Under the pieces are notes generated by a model that saw nothing but the letters and a program-made list of their open reading frames with translations, was not told the DNA's origin and searched no databases. Source: Alitta virens (lineage: Eukaryota; Annelida; Polychaeta; Phyllodocida; Nereididae). From it: a stretch of DNA of 64,000 bases. Shown piece by piece: positions 48,776 to 60,619 of the stretch; positions within the stretch are counted from its first letter, which is position 1; each line of letters opens with the position of its first letter. The stretch lies in assembly GCA_932294295.1 (NCBI GenBank), contig OW028573.1, positions 16,512,155 through 16,576,154 of the forward strand. The letters are read 5' to 3'. A program made the translations under genes and the position numbers.

Positions 48776-48980
48776 TACGGGTGACTCGGCGGGTTCTACG
48801 GGTGACTCGGTGGGTTCTACGGGTGACTCGGCGGGTTCTACGGGTGACTCGATGGGTGACTTGGCGGGTTCTACGGGTTACTCGGCGGGTTCTACGGGTC
48901 ACTAGGCGGGTTCTATGGGTCCTAAGAGTAAGCCGACGGGTAGTAGGAGTAATCCGCCGAGTAATCCGCTGAGTTCCACG
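48776..48980. repeat. 21-bp minisatellite (outer element)
   Basis: Tandem GGGTGACTCGGCGGGTTCTAC units, several degenerate, form a subterminal array. Because 21 is a multiple of three, both strands stay open and yield Arg/Thr/Val-rich chance frames. Confidence 0.85.
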
Positions 48981-49677
48981 GGTTACCCGCCGGCTTTTTG
49001 CTACGAGCGTCAGCGTAGGCAGGGGGGGGGGGGGGTTGTATATACTGTAAAAGGCTGCTGCTCCTCTAATACTAGTCCGATTTCTGAATTATAGTGTAGG
49101 TTATACTGATTCCATACGTGTTTTTGGATCTAAAATAGACCAAATATTAAGTGAGTTATTTGTCTGAGAAGGCAGCTAGGTTGGCGGAGGCAAACAGTGG
49201 TGCTCCTGCACACGTCCGCGCTCGGACTGTATCAAACGCTGCTCAATTTAATATTAGTCCGATTTTCGTCAAATAAATACTGGATTGTAGTATAGTTCAT
49301 ACTGATTCTATACGTGTTTTCGGATCGAAAATAGACCAAATATTAAGCGAGATATCCTATATTATATAATAAGCATATAAATATATCTGTCTCTCTAAAC
49401 TACATATAAACATATCTACATATTTACATATTTACATATCTACATATCTATCTACATATCTATGTATCTAACTATCTACATTAAAGAACAGCGATTAATG
49501 TTCAGGGCGTTAAACTATTATATAAATTCTACACATTTCCCTGAACAATACAGTCTTTATTTGACGAAAATCAGACTAATATTAGAGGAGCAGCGGCCTT
49601 TTAAAGTATATACAACCCCCTACGCTGATGATGCATGTACAAAAAAAGGTAGAAACCCGGCGAGTTAAGCCCCCCTC

Positions 49678-50572
49678 TCACATAGCCGGTTTTGCCGTAG
49701 TGAAGCCGTAGTATGACGTAACGGTTATGCAACAGCTTTTTTCGCCGGGTTGGCGACCGATTCTGGCAAAAAGGGTTCTATGGGTGACTCGGCGGGTTCT
49801 ACAGGTGACTCAGCGGGTTCTACGGGTGACTCAGCGGGTTCTACGGGTGACTCGGCGGGTTCTACGGGTCACTCGGAGGGTTCTAGGGTTCACTCGGAGG
49901 GTTCTACGGGTCACTAGAAGTAAGCTGACGGGTAGTAGGAGTAACTCGACGGCTTCCGGGAGTAATCCGCCGAGTTGTAGGAGTAACTCGCCGACTGCTA
50001 CCAGCGTCAGCATCAGCGTAGGGGTTGTATATACTTTAAAAGGCTGCTGCTCCCCTAATATTAGTCCGATTCTCGTCAAATAAATATTGAATTGTAGTAT
50101 AGTTCATACTGATTCCATACGTGTTTTCGGATCGAAAATATACCAAATATTAAGCGAGATATTCGTCTGAGAAGGCGGTTGTCTGGCGGCGGCTGCTGCT
50201 CCATTAATATATATCCGATTTTCGTCAAATAAATATTGAATTATAGTAGAGCTCATACTTATTCCACACAGAATTTCAGATTGAAAATAGACCAAATATT
50301 AAGCGAGATATTCGTCTGAGAAGGCAGTTGTCTGGCGGCGGCTGCTGCTCCATTTATATTATTCCGATTAATTGAATTTCCGGCTACCGGCGCTGGGTAT
50401 CCCAGCTTGATCACGAGTCCCAGGACCGACTCGACGGGTATCCACGGGTATCGCCGGGTATCGCCGGGTATCGCCGGGTAGCTGTCGGGTTGGAGCTGAG
50501 AATCGCGTTGCGTAACCGTTACGTCATACTACGGCTTCACTACGGCATAACCGGGTATGTGAGAGGGGGGCT
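49678..50572. mobile_element. Harbinger-type MITE, 895 bp, nested
   Basis: The inverted repeats extend about 65 bp with few mismatches. The left end is AGCCCCCCTCTCACATAGCC and the right is its complement ending GTGAGAGGGGGGCT. TTA flanks both ends (49675-49677 and 50573-50575). The ends continue through a GCCGTAGTGAAGCCGTAG stretch and ATGACGTAACGGTTA. The interior repeats the 21-bp array (about 49770-49990), two 147-bp tandem units (about 50055-50350) and a GGGTATCGCC run (about 50440-50480). No transposase. Confidence 0.88.
50055..50350. repeat. 147-bp tandem units shared with outer element
   Basis: TTCGTCAAATAAATATTGAAT, ATACTGATTCCATACG-like and AAGCGAGATATTCGTCTGAG blocks recur at about 147-bp spacing (AAGCGAGAT near 50154 and 50301). 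Related copies lie at 49075-49360 in the outer element, and one in inverted orientation near 49545-49615. Confidence 0.7.
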
Positions 50573-50755
50573 TTACCCGCCGAGTTACCCGCCAAGTTAC
50601 TCCTGGTACCCGCTGGGTTACTCCTCGCACCCCTGAACAACCCGCTGGGTGTAATAAGAGTGAAATTAGCGCCGAGTAATCCGTCGACTTCGACGGGTGT
50701 GCCATGCAGCGCGGCATACTCGGCTGCCGGCTTGTTGGCATTCTGTCTAAGGGTG

Positions 50756-53700
50756 GTTCTTTATTGTAAATATCAATATGAATAGGAAACACCATGAGTC
50801 ATTTACAGTCTATATTTGCATTATGTATGCTCAAACAAAAAAACTTTGATATCTTCAAGAAAGAATTTTTAAAATACTATACAAAGTTTTTTTTAACCTC
50901 TCCTTTTCTCCTTAATGTACCTTGGCAAGCTTAATTGCTAATTTTCCAGTCTCTGAAAAAATACAGTTGTGGCTTAATTTCATGAAGAGTCTAAAACAAC
51001 AAATCATTTATTGATAATTCAATATGAATATTTCAATGTGACAAAAAGAAATAAAAAAGTAAAAAAGGCAAAATTATGAAAATATTCGCAATTTCATACG
51101 AAACATTACATAACAGTTGCAAAGTGGCTTGAAAATTTACAACATGTGGTAAATTATCACCTCCAAAAAAATGTTACTGATTGCAAGTACCATTTTGTCC
51201 TATATACATTGTATATTTATAGCTGACATATCTGCCTGCAAAATCTAGAGGCATGAATACTTTTGCATTCTACTGTATATGCAAAAGAAGTATGCAACAT
51301 GACATTTACGGATTGATAATAGTGAAATATGGCAATTTCATATTTGTTGTAATGAATACTTACCATGACAAGCAATACATTTGCTGCAAGTGATATGTCT
51401 ATGCTTTCTCAATGCTACAGTGTAGTACAATCCTCTTCATTAAATCCTGAATGTTTCTATATTCATTTGGCTTTCTTCCCTACTCATTTATCTGCAAAAA
51501 CAATACAACTTAACAAGATATAACAACATGTTTTTATGTCTTGATTAAACAAAATTATTTAAATATTACTATGAAGCATTTGACAAGTAAAATATTTATT
51601 ACTCACCAGGAACCGAAATCCAAGTGCTTGTTGATGAGTTAAACTGTCTAATGTAATGCTCATTGAGGCTGCAATGTCTGGCTTTGTTTGTTGTTCCAAT
51701 TAATTAAGTGACTGCCCTTAACAATCATTTAAGTATTAGTAACTAATGTACTTGGCATTGAACCCTTTTGTCAAGTTTTGAACCTTTGGTGTGTGATTGA
51801 ACCGTATGGTTCTTATATTGAACCTTTAAGAACCATTCGAAACCTTTACGTGTACTATAGAACCTTCAGGTTCCATATGGAACCCCTAGGTTCCATATTG
51901 AACCTTTAAGAACCTTTTTTTCTTAGAGTGTGAGGCCTCAACATTCTCTTCACTTGTTTGTTTCTCTGTCATGAGAGCTGTGAGGTCTAGTTTTCAAAAT
52001 CAACACTCAAAAGAGAAGAAACTTACTTCCTAGCCTCAAAAGAGTTGTCAGATGAAAGGGTAAATTATCCTAATTCAATGAAAACTCAGTTGCGACCTTT
52101 ACGGTTAGCGTTGCATGGCAATGGGGCGAAAAAGACTGTGGTAAAGGAGACACAAAACTAAATAGGAATTACCTGAAAAGAACTGATTTTTTTTTTGTCA
52201 CGGGGCCCCCAGAGCTCTCGGCTCTAGGCTTCAGCCTACCCAGCCTAATGGATAATCCGTTCCTGTTTATATAAGTGTGGTAAACATGTTAGAATTTTTT
52301 CAGTTGAAGCTTTATGGTCAGAGAGTGTCCTTCAAGAGCAATTTTAAGACATTTTGTACTCGGATCCTATGCAAGGTACACAATTTTTAAAAAGATGTGC
52401 TGAAAGCTTATTCCATTGTTTTTCAATCGGTGTAAAGCTTGGAAGGCTGAGGTAAAAATATTGGTGCTGTTTATTTGACTTAGTCACTTGATGTCATATG
52501 ACATTGACTAAAAATCTTTAAAATTCAATTACACAAAAATAATTAATTGGATCTGTCCAAAATAAATAACAAAGTGATGTACACAGGTAAGCTAGACAGG
52601 TTTGAATTGTTTTCTGATTTTTAGGTCAAAGGGTCAAGGTCATAGAGTGTTCTACATGTAGAATTTTCAGGCATTTTGAACTCCTATGCAAAGTTGAGAA
52701 ATCACAAACATAAATTCTAAAGCTTAATCTCTCGTCTTTCCATTGGTGTGTAGCTTGACAGAGGTGCCTATGAGTGAGTCAAACAAGTTTGATTAGTCAA
52801 CATACAGATTCTTAAGAATATTCACTGGGAGCTTGTTCTACTGCCTTTCTAATACTTTATAGCCTTGGAAGGTAAAACAATTATTTCTTATGTTGGGACT
52901 TAAGCGATTCATTCATGCTGTGGTTAGTTAATTAATATGACTAAAAAAAAAAACAGGCAAGCTGTCTGTAGCGACCTGGTGGTGTTTCAAGCCAGCTGCT
53001 TCTGTCCACTTCTATAGCTAATAATCGGCTTACATCTATCACCAGATAAATATAAACCTTGGTAAATGTAAGAGATTAATCTAATATATCATAAATATGT
53101 ACTTTTAAATCCGGTTTTGAGTAGCCAGCTACGACAGCTTTGTCTAGTTTCAATTTGATGTGCCGTTTTAATTAATAACTGTACTCAGGACATATATGTC
53201 AAAGACACATTTTTATCATAAAAGAATAAACAAAAACAAACCTCGTCTTGCAGGAGACAAGAAATTATATCCCAGCATGTTTCAGGTGCTTTTTCTTCCG
53301 AAGAAAAATGGTGAACAAATATACCTGTTTCAATGTTGTTTGAAACGGATGTAAAGGTAGCAGTATTGACTAATGATACAGCGCAGCTGTGCTTAATGTT
53401 ATCGACTACAGCAAACTGTTGCTCATTTACTCAAAGTTTACTTTAACTAAGTAGATCATGAAATGCAGTTAGTTGCGTCTTTAATACTCTTTATACATAT
53501 ACCAGACGTGTACAATAAATATTTACAGATTTTATTAACCGCAGAAAAAAGCTTACACGTGTCACAAAACCTCAAATTAAGTACAATGGCAAAAGATAAA
53601 CTTTTTCGATTTGGTACTGGAAAACACTTGGCTACAGAAACAACTGACCCCTCATTCTGCTCCTTTTGTTGCTTTGCTTCACTATTTCCTATAGCAATGG

Positions 53701-53848
53701 CCCTAGATTGTGAATTGAGAATATATATTATCATAGTCCTTGAAAAATCTCCTTTGAAGTAAGAATTTTTTTTTCTACATTTAAGACATAATCATATTGG
53801 CTGGCATTAGACTTCTTTGTAAATAACAGAGCAACGTGATAGTTTTAC
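50756..53848. other. Intergenic, no gene seen
   Basis: About 3.1 kb of AT-rich DNA. Overlapping frames of about 90-100 aa on both strands near 53460-53760 have no recognisable domain or splice context and are not called as genes. Confidence 0.45.
51755..51925. repeat. GAACC/GGTTC-rich repeat
   Basis: A dense cluster of GAACC and GGTTC words includes the perfect palindrome GGTTCCATATGGAACC at 51869-51884, ending CTTTTTTTCTTAGAGTG. Similar GGTTC..TATA..GAACC clusters are familiar as the ends of short non-autonomous elements in aquatic animals. No full element is defined. Confidence 0.5.
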
Positions 53849-54312
53849 AGGTGCCCTAAAATTAAATTTGCAATTTTTTAGTTTTGTGGCACATGTGAAA
53901 GAATATACCCTAAAATACAAATTTCCAGAATCCTAGGTTAATTGAGCCATAAAAAACTGACTTTAAAGTTGATTCTAAAGTCAAAATTACTTCAGTTGAA
54001 GAAGCTCATTATATATGCATGAGGTCACATCAGGAACTAATAGCCTGACCAGGGGTCAAGATGCAAGGACCCTGCAACCCAGCATCACAGCTCACCTGTT
54101 GTTTATTGGCTGGCTGCTGCTTAATGGAATCATGGATTATCCTGACACTAGAGGGCAGTGTGGCATGACCAAAACTTCAAGCAGGAGATTCCCTCTAAGT
54201 TTGCATTTTTTTAGTGTTTTAAAATCACTTAATTGCAGTATGACCTGTGAAAGTTTGTTTGCAAAAAAAATTCCAACACTTTAATAAAATAATATTCCAT
54301 TTTAGGGCACCT
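53849..54312. mobile_element. MITE with AGGTGCCCTAAAAT termini
   Basis: AGGTGCCCTAAAAT at 53849 is repeated as its exact complement (ATTTTAGGGCACCT) ending at 54312. The 464-bp interior has no protein-coding sequence. Short perfect inverted ends and small size fit a MITE; the target duplication is unclear. Confidence 0.65.
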
Positions 54313-54764
54313 TTTAACTCTAGACACAAACCGTGCATAGATTATTTAGTTCTAAAGCATCAAGACAAAAAAAACTAACTTAAAAAAAGTTTCCACATGC
54401 ATGTAGTTACATACATATGGCATTATATCTGTGCCAAAATTATCGGCTGTTGCTGAAAATTGTAGTCAGCTGTCCATTAAAAAAACTGGGCGTCTGAATA
54501 TAATGACAGGCGTCTAGGAATAAAAAAGACGGGCGTAGTCGGGCGTCAGAAAAAAATATATATTCAAACTGATCATCATGTATAATTATAATTAGAATGC
54601 TAATATCCTGTATAATTAGTATGTATGTATACCCCTGACAATTAGTCTTATTAGGTCACATACCTATATTTATCTAGATCACAATATCAATCTTCTACAC
54701 AAGATGACAGCACGGTGCACATATATTACTGGGATTTATATTGGAGAAAAGGACCAGTGGGCCT

Positions 54765-54955
54765 AAAACTGACATGGTCTTAATACATGGTCATATAGTA
54801 AAGTGGTCTTGAGGAGGTGAACTTAATAAATGATTTATCTTACTAGTGAGGTGGTCTTTAATATAGATGGTCTTAATATTGAGATGGTCTTAATAGTGAG
54901 ATGGTCTTTATAGTGAGGTGATCTTGATAGTGAGGTGGTCTATATTGTACATATT
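54765..54955. repeat. Short array related to the 71-bp satellite, reverse orientation
   Basis: Repeated GAGGTGGTCTT / GAGATGGTCTTAATA words are the reverse complement of the AAGACCACCTC and TATTAAGACC words of the array at 58147-60619. The spacing is shorter and more irregular. Confidence 0.65.
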
Positions 54956-55243
54956 ATTAAGTATTTAATTAGGAAAACATGAAAAAAAAATTGTTTAAAG
55001 ATTTCTAGAACAGAACCTTGACACTAATTCACCTACATGTTCAAAACGTTGTCATGATATGTCTAAAATAGTGTAATAAAGTATTGAGGGAAAGATGTGA
55101 AAAATTCATATTTCCTCAAACCTCCATATCTCAACTACTATTATACCTACACATACTACATGTCATTTAGCTGTGAAAATGCCATAGTACTTTCAACTTC
55201 ATAACTTCATTTTGACTGTTATATATATTAGTTATAGTGAGAG

Positions 55244-55261
55244 CCCCCCCCCCCCCCCCCC
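55244..55261. repeat. Poly-C run (18 bp)
   Basis: Eighteen consecutive C residues in an AT-rich context. The length may be affected by sequencing error. Confidence 0.8.
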
Positions 55262-55938
55262 GTAAGCTACATTCCCAATACCCTGGCACTGCTTGTTTTC
55301 ATTGATACAATTTGATACAATTTGGAGGAAAAGGTTCGTAAAATATGTTAATTTGCCCTTAATATGCCTCTATAGTATAAGCATATCACTAATTACTATC
55401 TATGCAATGTTTTTAGGAATCCGGTTTTGTGAAATTATATACAGTTGAAATTGTTCTGTATTCAAAATGGCCAAAAAATGAATCCAAAACATTTGGGCCC
55501 CGACAAATTGATTCACAAGCCTAATGAAGGCCTAGTAGTGGATCAACTTAATTTGTTTGTGTTATGATGACAATACTGACTCAATTGAGTTGAGCTGACT
55601 TAAATTGTGAAATATGACGTTTTGAACTCAATTGATAGTAGTCATTGTAGCTCTGAGCAACTAAACTGATTTGACTGGATACTAATGATGAACTAAGCAT
55701 GGAAACAATATTGCCTTGTCTCTGAAGCAACTTTATCAAATCATACAACATTACCATGTAATTTTACCATGTAATTATGTATATTTGTGGATCAGTGTGA
55801 TGGAACTCCCTGGGTGTCATGCTGTGTGCTATGTCAATCATTAAATGATGGCAGTCATTATGTAAATGGTATACAATTGTATTGGGTATCATAGGGTTGT
55901 TGACTTGTTGTGGAACATTGTTTTTCACCTAAGAAAAA

Positions 55939-56020
55939 GTAACCTGAGTGGACTTGAACCCGGTTTCCAGAGCAACAGCTTTACATGGCGTACACTCAAC
56001 CAACTGAGCTATCTTGGCAC
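55939..56020 (-). repeat. tRNA-like sequence (tRNA-derived SINE head or tRNA pseudogene)
   Basis: On the minus strand there is an A-box-like TAGCTCAGTTGGTTGAGT (55995-56012) and, about 40 bases on, a B-box GGTTCAAGTCC (55950-55960), in the spacing of an internal RNA polymerase III promoter. The anticodon and T stems do not pair properly, so it is not a functional tRNA. The following minus-strand sequence could be a SINE body. Confidence 0.55.
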
Positions 56021-58146
56021 ACCTCTAACAAGAACTGCAGGGTTGTGGGTTCCATGCCTGATTGCCAAATTTTGCTGTGTTTTATATTAAAATTTTATAA
56101 ATGTTTGTAGCTCTGATGTAAACATGCTTTTTTTTCTGTTCTAAATTATCAATATAGACTGCAACAATGTCCTATTCCCTGTACATGTCACAGAGTCACT
56201 TATGATATCGTTGTGTCTGTGAATTTTGCTTTTGGTTACATATTTGACATATAAAGTGAATTTGGCTTCCTGGTATATTTTTATGATTTGTTACTTATCC
56301 GAATATAGAGATGCCTACAGATATAAAATTTCAAAAGTCTGAAAACAATTATGGAAAAATGTCAAGCTTATATACTGAGTGCTTGGACTACCCTGTTTAT
56401 TCTCAACTTTAAAATCTTTTCTATGGGTCAACCTAAACTAATGAACCTAGGATTTCGGGATATATGCAAATTTCCTTTGCCCTAAAATGCTGATATAAGA
56501 ATGGGGGAACTTTTTTTTTTTCTAATCAATTTCAATTTTTTGTAAAGGTGTATGTTCACATAATGCTTCACGACTTTTCTTTTAAATTTCTTTGAATGGC
56601 TTAAAAGCAAAACATAGGCTGCACAGCAGCAACCCCTCAACGAAAGGCTCATAGTACATGAACACTATCAACATTGGTAACGAAATCTCTGTAACAAAAT
56701 GTATATGAGCAACTAAACATTATACTATCTTTTGTATGTTGTTCTTGTTCCATCCAAGATAATCACAATTGATTATGCTAAACCAATTCCAATCAGTAAG
56801 AAGCACCCAGGACAAACTCAGATGGTGTTTCCTACAGCTGAGCGAGATGCTTTTTAGGCAATTTGATAATTATATTAGATATCTATTTACTAATAATCTA
56901 TTGTTGTCACCATTCAGCTACATGTTCAGCACATACATTTAACCTTACCATGCTTTTCTTGTATGTGACTTTAAACATAAACCTTAAGTCTTTCACTGCC
57001 ATTTCACTCACACACAGCTTAATTTCATTTCAGTCTGACTTGCTTCGTCATGTTTTCATTTAATTTTAGCTGCTCTAAACAGGCAAAACGTCAATATGAG
57101 TGAAAGAAGCTCCATGTACGTGGTTAGTGAAATGGCAGTAAATTCTTATCCCCTTTTTATAAAATGGTAAGGTTAACCTTAGGTCTTTTAAATGCTTATC
57201 CCAGTGGAATATTTCAATTTCTTTCTTTGAGGCAAATAAAATCATAACATTTATGTCATGTTATGTATTAATTTACATGTATTTTGCCTAATAAGTATGT
57301 TGGTGTGGTTAATACAACACATGCACATATGATGAAATATTAACATATAAACATATATATGTACATTTTATGGCTTTCATTGTAAAATATGGCATACTAG
57401 GTTATCGAATGTAGGAACTAAAACAATTTTTAGTATTATATTTAGCTTTTCCTATCACTATGAAAAAAGCATGAAGTAAATGTCAAAATGAAGCTTGGAA
57501 AGACAAAGTAATTTCATTGGTAGCGTCTTCAAAATGGAGGTTTGGAAAAACAAGAATTTTGCACATTTACGTAATTATACATATTCTATATCATTTATGG
57601 CCATGACTACCAAAAGGGAAAACTAGGCCATATAGGGAAAAGGATACTGTATGAAATTTTGATAATAATTGAAATGATGCTAATGTATTAGTGAAACCCT
57701 GGTTTAATGGATAGCACTGCCCCTGGGTCAGCAATTAGCACTATATACCATTCATTGGGTAATCAGCAGTGGTCATTGCATCACACTGACCAATGACTAT
57801 TGGGTTAAGTGAACTATCACACCTGTCAACTGGTCAATCCACAGGGCTTAGCTGTAAATGTAAAATTCGCAACTCTACAGAAATGCTTTTTTTTTATTTA
57901 AAGGTTTTTTTTTCTTTTTTATCAATTATCACTAAATCATATCAAATAAGCATGAATCAAGTATATATATATATATATATATAGATATATATATAGATAT
58001 AGATATATATAGATATAGATAGATGGATAGATAGATAGATACAATTTTTTTTATCTCAATAAAATAATAGTTTTTTTACAAGCTTTCCAGGGTGCATTTG
58101 CTGAATGATGCACAGTTGTCAGAGTTGACCTATATTATACCTATAT
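56021..58146. other. Intergenic, hairpin and microsatellite only
   Basis: No gene seen. An imperfect inverted repeat at about 56939-57176 pairs TTAACCTTACCAT with ATGGTAAGGTTAA and ACTGCCATTTCACT with AGTGAAATGGCAGT, a possible small MITE. Confidence 0.45.
57961..58040. repeat. TA / GATA microsatellite
   Basis: A TATATA run grades into GATATA and then GATA tetranucleotides, ending before a T-rich stretch. Confidence 0.85.
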
Positions 58147-60619
58147 AGACCACATCACCATTAAGACCACATATAGACATACAGGAAAACCTCACTTTAA
58201 GACCACCTCAGTATTAAGACGGCCTCACCATTAAGACCACATATAGACATACAGGAAAAACTTACCTAAAGACCACCTCAGTATTAAGACCACATCACTA
58301 TTAAGACCTTAGTATAGACACCTCATTTTAAGACCACCTCAGTCTTAAGACCACCTCACCATTAAGACCTTAGAATAGACAGACAGGGCAACTTCATTTT
58401 AAGACCACCTCAGTATTAAGACCACCTCACCATTAAGACCTTAGAATAGACAGACAGGGAAACCTCACTTTAAGACCACCTCAGTATTAAGACCTCCTCA
58501 CCATTAAGACCTTAGAATAGACAGACAGGGAAACCTCATTTTAAGACCAACTCAGTATTAAGACCACCTCACCATTAAGACCTTAGATTAGACAGACAGG
58601 GAAACCTCATTTTAAGACCAACTCAGTATTAAGACCACCTCACCATTAAGACCTTAGAATAGACAGACAGGGAAACCTCATTTTAAGACCAACTCAGTAT
58701 TAAGACCACCTCACCATTAAGATCTTAGAATAGACATACAGGGCAACTTCATTTTAAGACCAACTCAGTATTAAAACCACCTCACCGTTAAGACCTTTTT
58801 TAGAATAGACAGACAGGGCAACTTCATTTTAAGACCACCTCAGTATTAAGACCACCTCACCATTAAGACCTTAGATTAGACAGACAGGGAAACCTCATTT
58901 TAAGACCACCTCAGTATTAAGACCACCTCACCATTAAGACCTTAGAATAGACAGACAGGGCAACTTCATTTTAAGACCACCTCAGTATTAAGACCACCTC
59001 ACCATTAAGACCTTAGAATAGACAGACAGGGCAACTTCATTTTAAGACCACCTCAGTATTAAGACCTCCTCACCATTAAGACCTTAGTATAGACAGACAG
59101 GGAAACCTCATTTTAAGACCAACTCAGTATTAAGACCACCTCACCATTAAGACCTTAGAATAGACAGACAGGGCAACTTCATTTTAAGACCACCTCAGTA
59201 TTAAGACCACCTCACCATTAAGACCTTAGAATAGACAGACAGGGAAACCTCATTTTAAGACCAACTCAGTACCAAGACCACCTCACCATTAAGACCTTAG
59301 TATAGACATACAGGGAAACCTCATTTTAAGACCACCTCAGTATTAAGACCACCTCACCATTAAGACCTTAGAATAGACAGACAGGAAAACCTCACTTTAA
59401 GACCACCTCACCATTAAGACCTTAGAATAGACAGACAGGGAAACCTCACTTTAAGACCACCTCAGTATTAAGACCACCTCACCATTAAGACCTTAGAATA
59501 GACAGACAGGGAAACCTCATTTTAAGACCAACTCAGTACCAAGACCACCTCACCATTAAGACCTTAGTATAGACATACAGGGAAACCTAATTTTAAGACC
59601 ACCTCAGTATTAAGACCACCTCACCATTAAGACCTTAGAATAGACATGCAGGGAAACCTCACTTTAAGACCACCTCAGTATTAAGACCACCTCACCATTA
59701 AGACCTTAGAATAGACAGACAGGGAAACCTCACTTTAAGACCACCTCAGTATTAAGACCACCTCACCATTAAGACCTTAGAATAGACAGACAGGGAAACC
59801 TCACTTTAGGACCACCTCAGTATTAAGACCACCTCACCATTAAGATCTTAGAATAGTTAGACAAGGAAACCTTACTTTAAGACCAACTCAGTATTAAGAC
59901 CACCTCACCATTAAGACCTTAGAATAGACAGACATGGAAACCTCACTTTAGGACCACCTCAGTATTAAGACCACCTCACCATTAAGATCTTAGAATAGTT
60001 AGACAAGGAAACCTTACTTTAAGACCAACTCAGTATTAAGACCACCTCACCATTAAGACCTTAGAATAGACAGACAGGGAAACCTCACTTTAGGACCACC
60101 TCAGTATTAAGACCACCTCACCATTAAGACCTTAGAATAGACAGACAGGGAAACCTCACTTTAAGACCACCTCAGTATTAAGACCACCTCACCATTAAGA
60201 CCTTAGAATAGACAGACAGGGAAACCTCACTTTAGGACCACCTCAGTATTAAGACCACCTCACCATTAAGATCTTAGAATAGTTAGACAAGGAAACCTTA
60301 CTTTAAGACCAACTCAGTATTAAGACCACCTCACCATTAAGACCTTAGAATAGACAGACATGGAAACCTCACTTTAGGACCACCTCAGTATTAAGACCAC
60401 CTCACCATTAAGATCTTAGAATAGTTAGACAAGGAAACCTTACTTTAAGACCAACTCAGTATTAAGACCACCTCACCATTAAGACCTTAGAATAGACAGA
60501 CAGGGAAACCTCACTTTAGGACCACCTCAGTATTAAGACCACCTCACCATTAAGATCTTAGAATAGTTAGACAAGGAAACCTTACTTTAAGACCAACTCA
60601 GTATTAAGACCACCTCACC
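58147..60619. repeat. Satellite array, 71-bp monomer, about 35 copies
   Basis: Monomers repeat at exactly 71 bp in most of the array (CAGTATTAAG at 58411, 58482 and 58553). Each contains three AAGACC words, a TTAGAATAGACAGACAGGG segment and AAACCTCACTTTAAGACC. Single-base variants are shared between neighbours and one unit near 59390 is shortened. From about 59800 a dimeric (142-bp) and a 426-bp higher-order period appear. No open frame is conserved across units. Confidence 0.95.

Larger units (their letters stand above)
48661..50755. mobile_element. Older Harbinger-like element, right end lost, hosting a nested copy
   Basis: It begins AGCCCCGTTCCCACATAGCC after TAA and continues GCCGTAGTGAACCCGTAGAG, closely paralleling the terminus of the inner element at 49678. 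The interior has a 21-bp minisatellite, a poly-G run at 49022-49035 and copies of a TAATATTAGTCCGATTTTCG unit. The inner element interrupts it at a TTA. Sequence resuming at 50576 (CCCGCCGAGTTACCC) is the outer element again, but its terminal repeat is missing, so the right border is approximate. Confidence 0.6.
54313..55938. other. Intergenic, no gene seen
   Basis: AT-rich DNA holding the satellite-related block (54765-54955) and a poly-C run, without coding exons. Confidence 0.45.

Noticed and set aside
48627..50083. Arg/Thr/Val-repeat frames such as RVTRRT on both strands
   Set aside because: They follow the 21-bp minisatellite, whose unit length is a multiple of three. They are not protein genes.
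53456..53762. Opposed frames of 92 and 99 residues on the two strands
   Set aside because: No recognisable domain, no splice signals and no rise in G+C; overlapping frames on opposite strands are better explained by chance.
55939..56020. Functional tRNA gene
   Set aside because: The A and B boxes are good but the anticodon and T stems do not pair and no clear anticodon loop can be placed.
58147..60619. CRISPR-like array (regular short repeats)
   Set aside because: The repeats abut each other without unique spacers and the DNA is animal; it is a satellite.
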